Made by a program: the position numbers and the translations under genes. Below are positions 1-7,559 of a stretch of DNA of 9,468 nucleotides, piece by piece. Each line of letters starts with the position of its first letter. Positions within the stretch are counted from its first letter, which is position 1. The stretch spans positions 1 to 9,468 of the forward strand of contig PCAH01000044.1 in assembly GCA_002730485.1 (NCBI GenBank). The letters run 5' to 3'. Source of the DNA: Dehalococcoidia bacterium. Its GTDB lineage: Bacteria; Chloroflexota; Dehalococcoidia; UBA3495. A model generated the notes under the pieces. It had not been told where the DNA came from and searched no databases. It saw only the letters and a list, made by a program, of their open reading frames with translations.

Positions 1-768
1 CGGACGCTCCTTGGCGATGTCTGACGTGGCCAGCCCACCATTGGACTGCATCACGGATAAGGGGACTGAGACTCCCATCTCTGTGAGACCGTCCGTGAGT
101 CGGGTAAGGTAGCTCTCCACTACCGGACGCACGTAGCAGTTGATCACCGTGGTGCTGGTGCGCTCGTATTCCTTCATCTCCGGAAGTAGTTCCGAAGAGA
201 TGGTTAGGTTCACGCCTGGCGCCTTCTCAGCCAGTACTTCTGCTATGTATTGTTCGTGCTCGGGATTTGCGTAGGAATGAAGCAGGCAGATAGCCACGGA
301 CTCGACGCCATTGTCCAGGATGTATTCCACGGCCCGATCGACGTCGTGTCTTTCCAGGGGGCGTAGTACCTCGCCCTGGAAAGACAGCCGCTCGCCGACC
401 TCCAAACGGAACTGCCTTTTGACCAGGGGCGGCGGCTTCTCATAGTTGAGGTCATAGAGGCGGGGAATACGGTTACGGCGGAACTCCAATACGTCCCGGA
501 AGCCCTCGGTGGCGATCAGGGCAGTCTTTGCGCCCTTCTGCTCGATGATGGCATTGGTGGCTACGGTGAACCCGTGGCTGACTTCTGAAACAGAATCAGC
601 GTCTATACCGAGCTCTGCCACGCCGTTCTTGATGCCGTTGAGGACGGCCTCGCTGTAATCGTTGGGGGTGCTGGCAATCTTTCTGGCCAGGACCTGCCCG
701 TTGTCACCCAGGAATACGATGTCGGTAAAAGTGCCACCAATGTCTACGCCAACGCGGAATTTCTGCAA
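1..768 (-). CDS. Hydantoinase/oxoprolinase family protein, A subunit (HyuA-like), N-terminal part
   Basis: The 256 visible codons run off the left edge; family members are usually near 680 residues, so the C-terminal two thirds is missing. The ATP-binding signature DIGGTFTD is at residues 9-16, HGFTVATNAII at 65-75 and GFRDVLEF at about 89-96, followed by EYERTSTTVINCYVRPVVESYL near residue 210, where the hydantoinase A domain begins. Family members are ATP-dependent cytoplasmic enzymes that open hydantoin or 5-oxoproline rings or carboxylate acetone, usually with a HyuB partner; none is visible, and one could lie downstream beyond the edge. The substrate cannot be told from this part. An in-frame TAA at 787-789 bounds the start, and TTG at 768 is the first usable codon after it, with a weak GAGAG seven bases upstream and a promoter at 800-828. 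I see no frame break. Family membership is firm; the exact reaction is open. Confidence 0.93.
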   Translation of the reverse strand, partial: MQKFRVGVDIGGTFTDIVFLGDNGQVLARKIASTPNDYSEAVLNGIKNGVAELGIDADSVSEVSHGFTVATNAIIEQKGAKTALIATEGFRDVLEFRRNRIPRLYDLNYEKPPPLVKRQFRLEVGERLSFQGEVLRPLERHDVDRAVEYILDNGVESVAICLLHSYANPEHEQYIAEVLAEKAPGVNLTISSELLPEMKEYERTSTTVINCYVRPVVESYLTRLTDGLTEMGVSVPLSVMQSNGGLATSDIAKERP

Positions 769-799
769 GCGGTTACTCTCAATAGGTTACTTGTTGGGC

Positions 800-828
800 A
801 TGATACTGTGGCCGGAATGTGGTGGCAA
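800..828 (-). promoter_or_regulatory. Sigma70-type promoter for the HyuA-like gene
   Basis: On the minus strand there is TTGCCA (823-828), a 17-base spacer and TATCAT (800-805), each hexamer matching five of six consensus bases. It lies between the transporter stop (873) and the TTG start at 768. A transcript would start near 793, giving a leader of about 25 bases. It suggests the HyuA-like gene is transcribed separately from the transporter upstream. This is a match by eye, with no expression evidence. Confidence 0.5.
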
Positions 829-872
829 GGGTTCAGGGAGCAGCCAGCTACCAATTGAAACAGAGGGTTGGA

Positions 873-2111
873 CTAGCTCAGGGCTGGGTCTCCGCTTGGA
901 CGCCGGGGGAATCTGATGGCGGCTATGACCACTGCACCCAGCAGTAGTAGGGCACCAGCGTAGATGAATGCGGCATCGGTTCCCTTCCAGGTGACCAGCA
1001 CACCGGCGATGATCGGTGAAGGTAGGGTGAAAATGTGGCGGAAGACGCTCTGTACGCTCATGGTGCTGCCCTGTATCGCAGACGAAGAAAGGTCCATCAC
1101 GGCGGCAGTGGCGATGTTGCTGGTGCCATAGAAGAACATTCCCATGGCCCCCACTACCAAGCCGAGTTGGAACGCATCATTGGTGACCGGCACCAAGAAA
1201 TACAACAACCCCAGAGTGGTATAGGCCGGAAGCAGAACCACCTTCCGGCCAAATCTGTCCGAGACTACGCCCATGATCGGCTGGGAGACCATCCCCATGA
1301 GGTAGAGGAGCATGAGGTAGAAACCCAGACCCAGAGTGGAATAATCCAGATCCTCAGCCAGATAGATGGGCAGGAAGGTCAAAATGCTGAGTCGGCCCAT
1401 GCTCATAAAAACGCCGGCAAACATGATCGCCAACACACTCCGCTGGGTGAGCATGTCCTTGATGCCGCTCATGTAATTCTTGACGGTTGGCCTAGGGCCT
1501 TCGTCATTGTAGTGGCCCCTCAGGCTGACCCAGAGGATGAACGCCAGAATCAACGCCGGCAGCAGGTGATATTGCATCAACGTCTGCCAGCTGACGACCA
1601 ACAATAATGCGCCAATAAGCAATGGAGAGATTGCGTCGCCGATACTAGCGCCAACACCATGCAAGGCCAGCGCGGTGCCACGGCGGTCTGAGAAACGGGC
1701 CGACAGAGAACCGACAGAAGCTGGGTGCCAGGCTGCTGATGCCACACCGATCATGGCGATGCCCGGCAGAATCCAGAAGTAGCTGAAGGCCAATCCCACC
1801 ATGAAATATGCCAGACCACCACTGGCCAGAGCAAAAGCAAGCAACAGTGGTCGGTACTTGTAGAAGGAGTCAGCCAGGAACCCAGAGGGCATGATCAGGA
1901 GCCCGCTGGCACCCTCCCTGATGGTGGATAGGGTACCCAACTCCACGTCATTCAGATCCAGCGTATCTTTGATACCCGGGAGAATGACCGGAAAGAGTTG
2001 CTGATACCAATGGATGACGGTGTGGCCGAAGATGAGAGAGCCCAGCAGATATTGTCGGTTACTCTCGGTTTCCGGTCCGGTTGATGTTTCGGTTTTAGAA
2101 GTGTCGGCCAT
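873..2111 (-). CDS. MFS transporter, fosmidomycin-resistance (Fsr)-like group
   Basis: A 412-residue inner-membrane protein with the length and hydrophobic pattern of a 12-helix major facilitator. The N-terminal half has FGHTVIHWYQQLFPVILPGI (about 28-47), which resembles the first helix of Fsr-type carriers, and the SDRRGTALALHGVGASIGDA stretch (141-160), placed like the conserved helix 4-5 region of that group. The loop between helices 8 and 9 carries GVVSDRFGRK (281-290), a version of MFS motif A. A polar loop near residues 198-215 separates the two halves. Fsr-type proteins are proton-driven exporters, but many relatives in environmental bacteria have no known substrate, so fosmidomycin should not be assumed. 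The ATG at 2111 has no clear Shine-Dalgarno sequence; an inverted repeat at 2123-2148 sits just upstream. The gene ends with TAG, 104 bases before the HyuA-like start. A role in moving a HyuA substrate is only a guess from position. Confidence 0.9.
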   Translation of the reverse strand: MADTSKTETSTGPETESNRQYLLGSLIFGHTVIHWYQQLFPVILPGIKDTLDLNDVELGTLSTIREGASGLLIMPSGFLADSFYKYRPLLLAFALASGGLAYFMVGLAFSYFWILPGIAMIGVASAAWHPASVGSLSARFSDRRGTALALHGVGASIGDAISPLLIGALLLVVSWQTLMQYHLLPALILAFILWVSLRGHYNDEGPRPTVKNYMSGIKDMLTQRSVLAIMFAGVFMSMGRLSILTFLPIYLAEDLDYSTLGLGFYLMLLYLMGMVSQPIMGVVSDRFGRKVVLLPAYTTLGLLYFLVPVTNDAFQLGLVVGAMGMFFYGTSNIATAAVMDLSSSAIQGSTMSVQSVFRHIFTLPSPIIAGVLVTWKGTDAAFIYAGALLLLGAVVIAAIRFPRRPSGDPALS

Positions 2112-2122
2112 TTATAAGCGGG

Positions 2123-2148
2123 GCCAACCTGTGGATGACGAGGTTGGC
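2123..2148. promoter_or_regulatory. Inverted repeat upstream of the MFS gene, operator-like
   Basis: GCCAACCT (2123-2130) and AGGTTGGC (2141-2148) form a perfect 8-bp inverted repeat around a 10-base spacer. The inner edge is 11 bases upstream of the transporter ATG. It could bind a dimeric repressor, or fold in the mRNA and hide the only AGG-containing candidate ribosome site. No regulator gene is visible nearby. The palindrome is certain; its function is inference. Confidence 0.35.
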
Positions 2149-2251
2149 TGTACGCATTGTGTGTTGGGCGGCGAGACTCGTTTGTCGACACTATTGGCTA
2201 ATCCGACTGGATAGAGTGTCGCCGCACCTTTAGGAGTTTGAATATAACTAG

Positions 2252-2271
2252 GCCTTTCATATCTGAAAGGC
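2252..2271. other. Perfect hairpin in the GH15-to-MFS intergenic region, possible terminator
   Basis: GCCTTTCA (2252-2259), a four-base loop and TGAAAGGC (2264-2271) form an 8-bp perfect stem. It lies about 65 bases past the GH15 stop. The following minus-strand sequence (CTAGTTATATTC) is AT-rich but has no proper U tract, so this is not a textbook intrinsic terminator. A second short stem, GGGCC/GGCCC with a four-base loop, is at 2314-2327, directly after the GH15 stop. Together they may end the 6-phosphogluconate dehydrogenase-GH15 transcript or protect its 3' end. Confidence 0.4.
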
Positions 2272-2335
2272 TTGGGTTAGGGGAATAATACTTCCGGCGA
2301 ACACGCCTGGCAAGGGCCGAATGGCCCCATGGGAT

Positions 2336-4207
2336 TTAGGTACGGCTGGGGGAGGGCGAACTGCCGTAGGTGGCCTGCTGTAATTGTACGGCAGTATTGA
2401 TCAGTGCCAGGTGCGAGAACGCCTGAGGGAAATTGCCGAGCATGACCCCGTTCACGGCATCATATTCCTCACTGAGAAGACCCAGGTCATTGGCGCAGGC
2501 CATTACCGTATCCAGCAAGACACGGGCTTCATCCAACTGGCCCAGGTGTATCAGGTTGTCTGCCAACCAGAAGGTGCAGATGATAAACGACCCTTCGGAG
2601 CCGACAAGGCCGTCGTCGTAATTGGTGTAGCGATAGACGAACCCTTGCTCGTTGGTCAGTTCTTTCTGGGTCGCCCTGATGGTGGAGCGCATCATGGGGT
2701 CGGTGGCCGGAATGAATCCCACCAGAGGGAGCATCAGGTTGGCGGCGTCCAGGATTTCGCTGCCATACGATTGGACAAAGGCCCCTCGTTCTTGGGAATA
2801 ACCCTTGGCCATGACCTCGTTCAAGATTTCGTCTCGGACCTTCCTCCACGATTCAACGTCGCCTGGCAGTCCCAACTCAGTGGCGGCCCTGACAGCCCGG
2901 TCCAAGGCTACCCAGCACATCACCTTGGAGAAAACAAAATGCTGCCGCCCCCCGCGGGTTTCCCAGATTCCCTCGTCGGGCTCTCGCCAGTGGTCCATGA
3001 CAAAGTTCACCACCCGCCGGAGGTACTCCCAGTAGTCGGCGTCCATTGCGCCGCCGAACTTCCTGAAGATGTGGGCGGAGTCCATGATCTCGCCGTAGAT
3101 GTCCAGTTGGAACTGGGAATAGGCCCCGTTGCCGATGCGCACCGGTTGGGAGTTCATGTAGCCTTCCAGCTCCGGAATCGCGGTCTCAGTCAGCCGTCTA
3201 TCGCCGCCCAGACCGTACATCACCTGCAGGTCTCTTGCCCGGCCTGAGGTGGTCCACTCAAGCCATTCTTTGAACGCCCGGGCCTCGTCTGTAAAACCGA
3301 TGATGGATAGGGCGTAGATGGCGAACGTGGCGTCTCTGATCCAGGTATACCGGTAGTCCCAGTTTCGCTCGCCGCCTATGACCTCCGGAAGGGACGTTGT
3401 GGGCGCCGCTACCAACCCACCGGAAGGGGCGTAAGTAAGGGCCTTGAGGGTGAGGGCGCTGCGGACTACCGCTTCCCTATGCTCTCCCTGGAAGGTGCAC
3501 TGGGCCGACCATTCCTCCCAAAAAGAAGTCGTGTCAGCTAGTTCCTGTTCTAATTGTTCCGGTGTCAAGGGTTCTGTCTGATTGTTGAAAGATACCTGGT
3601 TGGATACGGTGGAGTAGAGCTTTTCGTCTTCAAATATCACGCCTCGAGACCGAAACCCGTCGTTCACCACCGTAAGGGGGGAGGAGCAGTAGACCGAGAT
3701 GGCTTCCGAGCCTCCGTGGGCCATTCCCGCATGGTGGCTGCTCAGTGAAGCGTGTGGGACTATGGTCCCGTAATCAAACTTGGGGTAGCAGTCCATTTCA
3801 AAGTCCAAGCGCCCTTTGGCGCATTGGAGGATGCGTACCACCCGCTGGTTATCAGCGTCCAACAATGGGGTTCTGGGCATTACAACCTGGCCGCTCACGG
3901 GCATGAAGTCGATCAGGACCCCTGAGCCGGTGCTGGTGACAAAACTGGTTTCCAAGACGTTGGTGTTAGGCAGGTAACGTCGGGAGGTGGAACTGATCCT
4001 GGTCGGCGCCAGCTTGTAAAAACCGCCCTTACTGGAATCCAGTATGCGGCTAAACAGAGCTGGAGAGTCGAACCTTGGTATGCAACACCAGTCTATGGAG
4101 CCGTCAGAACTGACCAGCGCAGAACCGTGCATATCGCCAATGAGGCCGTAGTCGTCTATCCGTTTGTAGGTCAAGGAGTTAGCCGTCACCGGATTTGCGG
4201 ACTGCAT
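2336..4207 (-). CDS. Glycoside hydrolase family 15 protein (glucoamylase/trehalase-like)
   Basis: A cytoplasmic enzyme expected to release glucose from alpha-glucan ends or from trehalose; GH15 includes both activities and the sequence does not decide. Numbered from ATG 4207 (623 residues), the N-terminal family motif RIDDYGLIGD is near 16-25 and SSDGSIDW near 33-40, followed by a beta-sandwich-like region. The (alpha/alpha)6 catalytic part has NWDYRYTWIRDATF (282-295), GLGGDRR (332-338), DEGIWETRGG (411-420, general-acid region) and GLLSEEYD (576-583, probable catalytic base). There is no signal peptide. The start is uncertain: the frame is open to TTG 4252, ATG 4207 lacks a good ribosome site, and TTG 4174, four bases past the preceding stop, would give a 612-residue protein beginning close to the family motif. 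The gene overlaps the 6-phosphogluconate dehydrogenase gene by 29 bases with the ATG start, suggesting one operon and coupled translation. The family call is firm. Confidence 0.92.
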   Translation of the reverse strand: MQSANPVTANSLTYKRIDDYGLIGDMHGSALVSSDGSIDWCCIPRFDSPALFSRILDSSKGGFYKLAPTRISSTSRRYLPNTNVLETSFVTSTGSGVLIDFMPVSGQVVMPRTPLLDADNQRVVRILQCAKGRLDFEMDCYPKFDYGTIVPHASLSSHHAGMAHGGSEAISVYCSSPLTVVNDGFRSRGVIFEDEKLYSTVSNQVSFNNQTEPLTPEQLEQELADTTSFWEEWSAQCTFQGEHREAVVRSALTLKALTYAPSGGLVAAPTTSLPEVIGGERNWDYRYTWIRDATFAIYALSIIGFTDEARAFKEWLEWTTSGRARDLQVMYGLGGDRRLTETAIPELEGYMNSQPVRIGNGAYSQFQLDIYGEIMDSAHIFRKFGGAMDADYWEYLRRVVNFVMDHWREPDEGIWETRGGRQHFVFSKVMCWVALDRAVRAATELGLPGDVESWRKVRDEILNEVMAKGYSQERGAFVQSYGSEILDAANLMLPLVGFIPATDPMMRSTIRATQKELTNEQGFVYRYTNYDDGLVGSEGSFIICTFWLADNLIHLGQLDEARVLLDTVMACANDLGLLSEEYDAVNGVMLGNFPQAFSHLALINTAVQLQQATYGSSPSPSRT

Positions 4208-5093
4208 GTCCGCCGAATTGGTTTCGCAGCGCAGCCAGGAGACGGCCACCAAAGGGCTGTTTCTGCCGGGAGCGGAACCTGGCCTGCAACGACAAGGTGA
4301 TCACTGGTATCGGCACTGCCAGCTCGACGGATTCTTCAACTGTCCACCGGCCTTCCCCAGAGTCGTCCACATAGGAGTCTAGCGACTCCAGTTTGGGGTC
4401 TTCCTTCAGGGCATCGGAGGCCAGATCCAAGAGCCACGAGCGCACGACGCTGCCGTAACGCCAGGTGTCTGCGATGGCCGGAAGGTCCAGGGCGAATTCT
4501 TCCTTGGCGGCCAGCATCTCAAACCCTTCGGCGTAGGCCTGCATGAGACCGTATTCCACGCCGTTATGGACCATCTTGGTGAAATGACCGGCGCCGCTGG
4601 GCCCGACCCTGCTGTAGCCCTTGTCAGGTGCTGGAGCCAATGTGTGAAAGATTGGCTCCAGCCGTTTCACTGCGGCTTCATTGCCGCCGACCATCAGAGA
4701 GTACCCCTCAGCCAAACCCCAGATACCGCCGCTGGTGCCAACATCAATGAAATCGATCCCCTGAGCCGCCAATTTTTCGCCAAGGTGCATGCTGTCTTTG
4801 TAGTTGGCGTTGCCGCCGTCCAGGATGGCATCTCCGGGGCTGAGCAGCTTGGCCAACTCGCTCAATGTGTCCTCGGTCGGTTGCCCTGGAGGAAGCATCA
4901 CCCAGATTGCCTTGGGGGCTGTCAGTTTCGAGACGACATCTTCCAGAGAGGATGCGGCCTCGGCGCCAAAGTCGCTGCTGGCGGTGACGGCTGCTAGATC
5001 CCGGTCAAAGGTCACCACTCGGTGTCCCCCGGCGACCAATCTCTGGGCCATATTGCCACCCATCCGCCCCAGGCCAATCATTCCCAGTTCCAC
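4179..5093 (-). CDS. gnd: 6-phosphogluconate dehydrogenase, decarboxylating, short (GndA-like) type
   Basis: Oxidises and decarboxylates 6-phosphogluconate to ribulose 5-phosphate in the cytoplasm, in the oxidative pentose phosphate pathway. At 304 residues it is the short form (about 300) rather than the roughly 470-residue enterobacterial form. The dinucleotide fold has GLGRMG (7-12). Asp30 closes the second strand (VVTFD), where an acidic residue usually favours NAD+ over NADP+. The substrate loop is GTSGGIWGLAEG (119-130). The catalytic lysine region GHFTKMVHNGVEYG (169-182) contains Lys173 and Asn177. The C-terminal stretch GEGRWTVEE (247-255) and the end LLAALRNQFGGHAV are typical and complete. 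The GTG start at 5093 is set by a GAGGAG ribosome site at 5102-5107, eight bases upstream. The TAA stop lies inside the start of the GH15 gene, so the two are probably one transcription unit. Transketolase, another pentose phosphate enzyme, is the next gene upstream. Confidence 0.95.
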   Translation of the reverse strand: MELGMIGLGRMGGNMAQRLVAGGHRVVTFDRDLAAVTASSDFGAEAASSLEDVVSKLTAPKAIWVMLPPGQPTEDTLSELAKLLSPGDAILDGGNANYKDSMHLGEKLAAQGIDFIDVGTSGGIWGLAEGYSLMVGGNEAAVKRLEPIFHTLAPAPDKGYSRVGPSGAGHFTKMVHNGVEYGLMQAYAEGFEMLAAKEEFALDLPAIADTWRYGSVVRSWLLDLASDALKEDPKLESLDSYVDDSGEGRWTVEESVELAVPIPVITLSLQARFRSRQKQPFGGRLLAALRNQFGGHAVRKSGDG

Positions 5094-5354
5094 AGGTTGT
5101 ACTCCTCACATCGCCGAAAATAACTCGTTAATCAATAATAACGATATCAGAGATGCCGAGTACAAGATTGTCGCCCGAGTTATGGCGTCAACTCGGTGGG
5201 ACAACATATCGGGAGAGAGACATCACCGGTTGCGAGAGAATTTACGAAAGGCAATCGGTGGCACGTTAAACCCACGACTTAACCGGCTTGAACAAGATCG
5301 ATCAGACAAACCGGCGGCTAAGCGCCAGCGGACAGACTGGGCCGGGAAGATCGG
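5094..5354. promoter_or_regulatory. Leader and probable promoter region of the gnd-GH15 operon
   Basis: This 261-base gap between transketolase and 6-phosphogluconate dehydrogenase holds no convincing gene. On the minus strand it contains the GAGGAG ribosome site (5102-5107) and, just upstream, an AT-rich stretch (about 5117-5147) unlike the surrounding GC-rich DNA. TATTAT (5135-5140) there is a -10 candidate, but its best partner, TTGTAC (5160-5165), has a long 19-base spacing, so the promoter is tentative. A 7-bp inverted repeat, CCGAGTT (5175-5181) and AACTCGG (5190-5196), lies upstream of it, and AACTCG recurs on the plus strand at 5122-5127. I see no strong terminator for transketolase. 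Confidence 0.35.
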
Positions 5355-7358
5355 CTACTTGACCAACTTACGCGCTTCGTCGACTACCTTATCGGCGGTG
5401 ATGCCAAATTTCTCGTACAGGATACCGGCTGGTGCGGAAGCCCCGTAGCTGCTCATACCGACGGACGCGCCGTCCAGGCCAACGTACCGTTCCCAGCCCT
5501 TTGTGGAGCCCGCTTCGACTGAAACCCTTGCCCGGACCGAAGGTGGGAGCACCTGGTCGCGGTACTCCTTGGGCTGCTCATCGAATAGCTCACAAGAAGG
5601 CATGGAAACCACCCTGGTTGCTGTACCCTCTTCCGCCAGTTTCTGACCGGCTTCCAGGGCAATGTGCACTTCAGAGCCAGTGGCAATGAGTATCACCTGG
5701 GGTGAAGCGCTGCTCTCCCAGAGAGTGTAAGCGCCCTTGAGGACTCCCGATGCTGGGGCAAGCGCACAACGGTCCAGCACCGGCAGGTTCTGGCGGGTGT
5801 AGGCCATCACAGTGGGGCCGTCACGGCGCGCAATGGCAGCCCGCCACGCTTCAACCGTCTCAGTGGCGTCGGCCGGTCGGCTGACCACAAGGCCGGGTAT
5901 CTCCCGCAGCGACATCAAGTGTTCGATTGGCTGGTGGGTGGGTCCGTCCTCGCCGACTCCGATGGAGTCATGGGTGAAGACGTAGATGACCTGCTGGCCC
6001 ATGAGCGCGCCCAGTCTGATGGATGGCCGCATGTAGTCGGAAAAGACCAAGAATGTGGCGGTGTAAGGAATCGCGCCACCGTGGAGGGCCATGCCATTGG
6101 CCACCGCCCCCATGGCGTGTTCACGGACACCAAAGTGCAGGTTATTGCCGGAGAACTCTCCGGGGCCGATTTCACCTTTGTCGTCCAGCGCAGTTCTTGT
6201 TGAGGGTGCAAGGTCCGCAGACCCGCCGATCAACCCAGGGAGGCCTTTTGAGATAGCATTCATCACCACGCCAGAAGCGGACCGGGTGGCGATGGGGTCA
6301 GCTTTTTCAAACAGGCCGTTCAGCCCGTCTTCCCAATTGGAAGGTAGGTTTCCTCGAAGCGAATCCTCTAGCTGCTGTGCCTCGTCGGGGTAGGCCTTGC
6401 GGTATTCGGCAAAGGCTGCGTGCCAAGCGTCCTGGCTCGCCTGCCCCCTCTGTGAAGCCAGCCTAAGATGGTCTCCAGCTTCCTTGGGTACGGTGAACGA
6501 CTCAGTCGATCCCCAGTTGAGGTTCTCTCGAGTCAAGGCGATCTCGTCATCACCCAGGGGGTCTCCGTGGGCCGACGCCTTGCCAGCCTTGTTGGGGCTG
6601 CCGTGGCCGATGACTGTGCGACAGACGATGATGCTTGGTTTTCCGGTCTCGGTTTTGGCGGCGGTGATGGCAGACGAGATTGCCTCGACGTCTGTTCCCT
6701 CAATGGTTCCGATCACGTGCCAACCGTAGGCCTCGAACCGCTTGGCAACGTTCTCGCCAAAGGTGATATCGGTGCCACCTTCAATTGAGATGTCGTTGTC
6801 GTCGTAGAGCATGATGAGCTTGCCAAGGCCCAATGTCCCGGCCATGGAAGCTGCTTCCGACGCGATTCCTTCTTGCAGGTCGCCGTCGGAGACTATCGCG
6901 TAGGTGTAATGGTCGATGATGTTGTGGCCAGGTTGATTGAACCGGCTGGCCAACCAGCGTTCGGTCAAAGCCATCCCGACCGCGTTGCCAAAGCCTTGGC
7001 CCAAGGGACCGGTTGTGGCTTCGACGCCAGGAGTAGCTCCGTATTCAGGGTGCCCAGGGGTCTTGCTCTCCCATTGGCGGAACTGCTTGAGTTCGTCCAT
7101 GGACAGGTCGTAACCGGTCAGGTGGAGCAGGGAATATAGCAATGCCGATGCGTGGCCTGGCGAGAGGATGAACCGGTCTCGGTTGGGCCAGGCTGGGTCG
7201 GCTGGATTGTGCGATAGGAACCGATCCCAGAGGGTATAGGCCATGTCGGCTTGCCCCATGGGAGCGCCGGGGTGACCTGATTTGGCCTTCTGGACGGTGT
7301 CGATGGCCAGAAATCTAATGGTGTTGATACAGAGTTGATCCAGCGACTGGTCGGCCAA
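5355..7358 (-). CDS. tkt: Transketolase
   Basis: Transfers two-carbon ketol units between sugar phosphates using thiamine diphosphate (ThDP) and a divalent metal, linking the pentose phosphate pathway to glycolysis. The 667 residues match the usual full length. The ThDP/metal domain has SGHPGAPMG (27-35), SPGHAS (66-71), SDGDLQEG (157-164) with the metal-binding NDIS (188-191), and [15 protein letters not shown] (251-265). The pyrimidine domain has GSADLAPS (379-386), FGVREHAMG (409-417) with the probable catalytic Glu413, and [17 protein letters not shown] (461-477). The C-terminal domain is complete, with GSEVHIA and SYGASAPAG. The start is TTG 7358: AGGGGG (7366-7371) sits seven bases upstream and the N-terminus aligns with the family there. 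All the expected catalytic motifs are present. It is spaced about 200 bases from the sigma-factor gene upstream and 261 from 6-phosphogluconate dehydrogenase downstream, so it may be its own unit. Confidence 0.97.
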   Translation of the reverse strand: MADQSLDQLCINTIRFLAIDTVQKAKSGHPGAPMGQADMAYTLWDRFLSHNPADPAWPNRDRFILSPGHASALLYSLLHLTGYDLSMDELKQFRQWESKTPGHPEYGATPGVEATTGPLGQGFGNAVGMALTERWLASRFNQPGHNIIDHYTYAIVSDGDLQEGIASEAASMAGTLGLGKLIMLYDDNDISIEGGTDITFGENVAKRFEAYGWHVIGTIEGTDVEAISSAITAAKTETGKPSIIVCRTVIGHGSPNKAGKASAHGDPLGDDEIALTRENLNWGSTESFTVPKEAGDHLRLASQRGQASQDAWHAAFAEYRKAYPDEAQQLEDSLRGNLPSNWEDGLNGLFEKADPIATRSASGVVMNAISKGLPGLIGGSADLAPSTRTALDDKGEIGPGEFSGNNLHFGVREHAMGAVANGMALHGGAIPYTATFLVFSDYMRPSIRLGALMGQQVIYVFTHDSIGVGEDGPTHQPIEHLMSLREIPGLVVSRPADATETVEAWRAAIARRDGPTVMAYTRQNLPVLDRCALAPASGVLKGAYTLWESSASPQVILIATGSEVHIALEAGQKLAEEGTATRVVSMPSCELFDEQPKEYRDQVLPPSVRARVSVEAGSTKGWERYVGLDGASVGMSSYGASAPAGILYEKFGITADKVVDEARKLVK

Positions 7359-7468
7359 GGTGAAACCCCCTAAGTTCTGCAGGACAAGATCGTCTGATTG
7401 AAGCCACCAGGGCGCCGGAAGATGCGCCGGTACGTGCCGATTGGAAGGGTGGCTAGAATCCCGTGGTT

Positions 7469-7497
7469 ATGTTAGCGAACCGAGGACGTGTTGTCAC
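7469..7497 (-). promoter_or_regulatory. Candidate promoter for transketolase
   Basis: On the minus strand GTGACA (7492-7497, five of six bases of the -35 consensus) is followed by a 17-base spacer and TAACAT (7469-7474, four of six). It would give a leader of roughly 100 bases before the TTG start. That leader contains a 7-bp direct repeat, GCGCCGG, on the plus strand at 7412-7418 and 7424-7430. The -10 match is only fair. Confidence 0.35.
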
Positions 7498-7559
7498 TAG
7501 CGAATCGGAGGTCGCAAATGACGAATTATCAGCCGATGGAGACTGGTGGTAAGGACTGG

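Noticed and set aside
1035..1607. Plus-strand open frame of 190 codons inside the MFS gene
   Set aside because: The product is His/Gln-rich with no domain, as expected for the reverse of membrane-protein codons; the minus-strand transporter explains the DNA.
1952..2191. Minus-strand 79-codon frame overlapping the start of the MFS gene
   Set aside because: It has no recognisable domain and overlaps the conserved first part of the transporter in another frame.
2384..3247. Long plus-strand open frame (287 codons) inside the GH15 gene
   Set aside because: It lies antisense to a clearly conserved GH15 protein and shows no recognisable domain; high GC content commonly leaves such frames open.
5281..5340. 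Transketolase terminator at the GGCG/CGCC sequence near 5311-5327
   Set aside because: The stem is only about four pairs with a six-base loop and is followed by just a short T-rich stretch, which is too weak to call.
4804..5448. Plus-strand open frame of 214 codons bridging gnd, the intergenic gap and the transketolase end
   Set aside because: Most of it is antisense to conserved genes and the predicted protein resembles no family I know. The gap portion alone gives no support.
7359..7559. Possible anti-sigma factor or tRNA after the sigma-factor gene
   Set aside because: No minus-strand frame of useful size exists here, and a GGTTCG-like stretch near 7478 has no tRNA arms around it.
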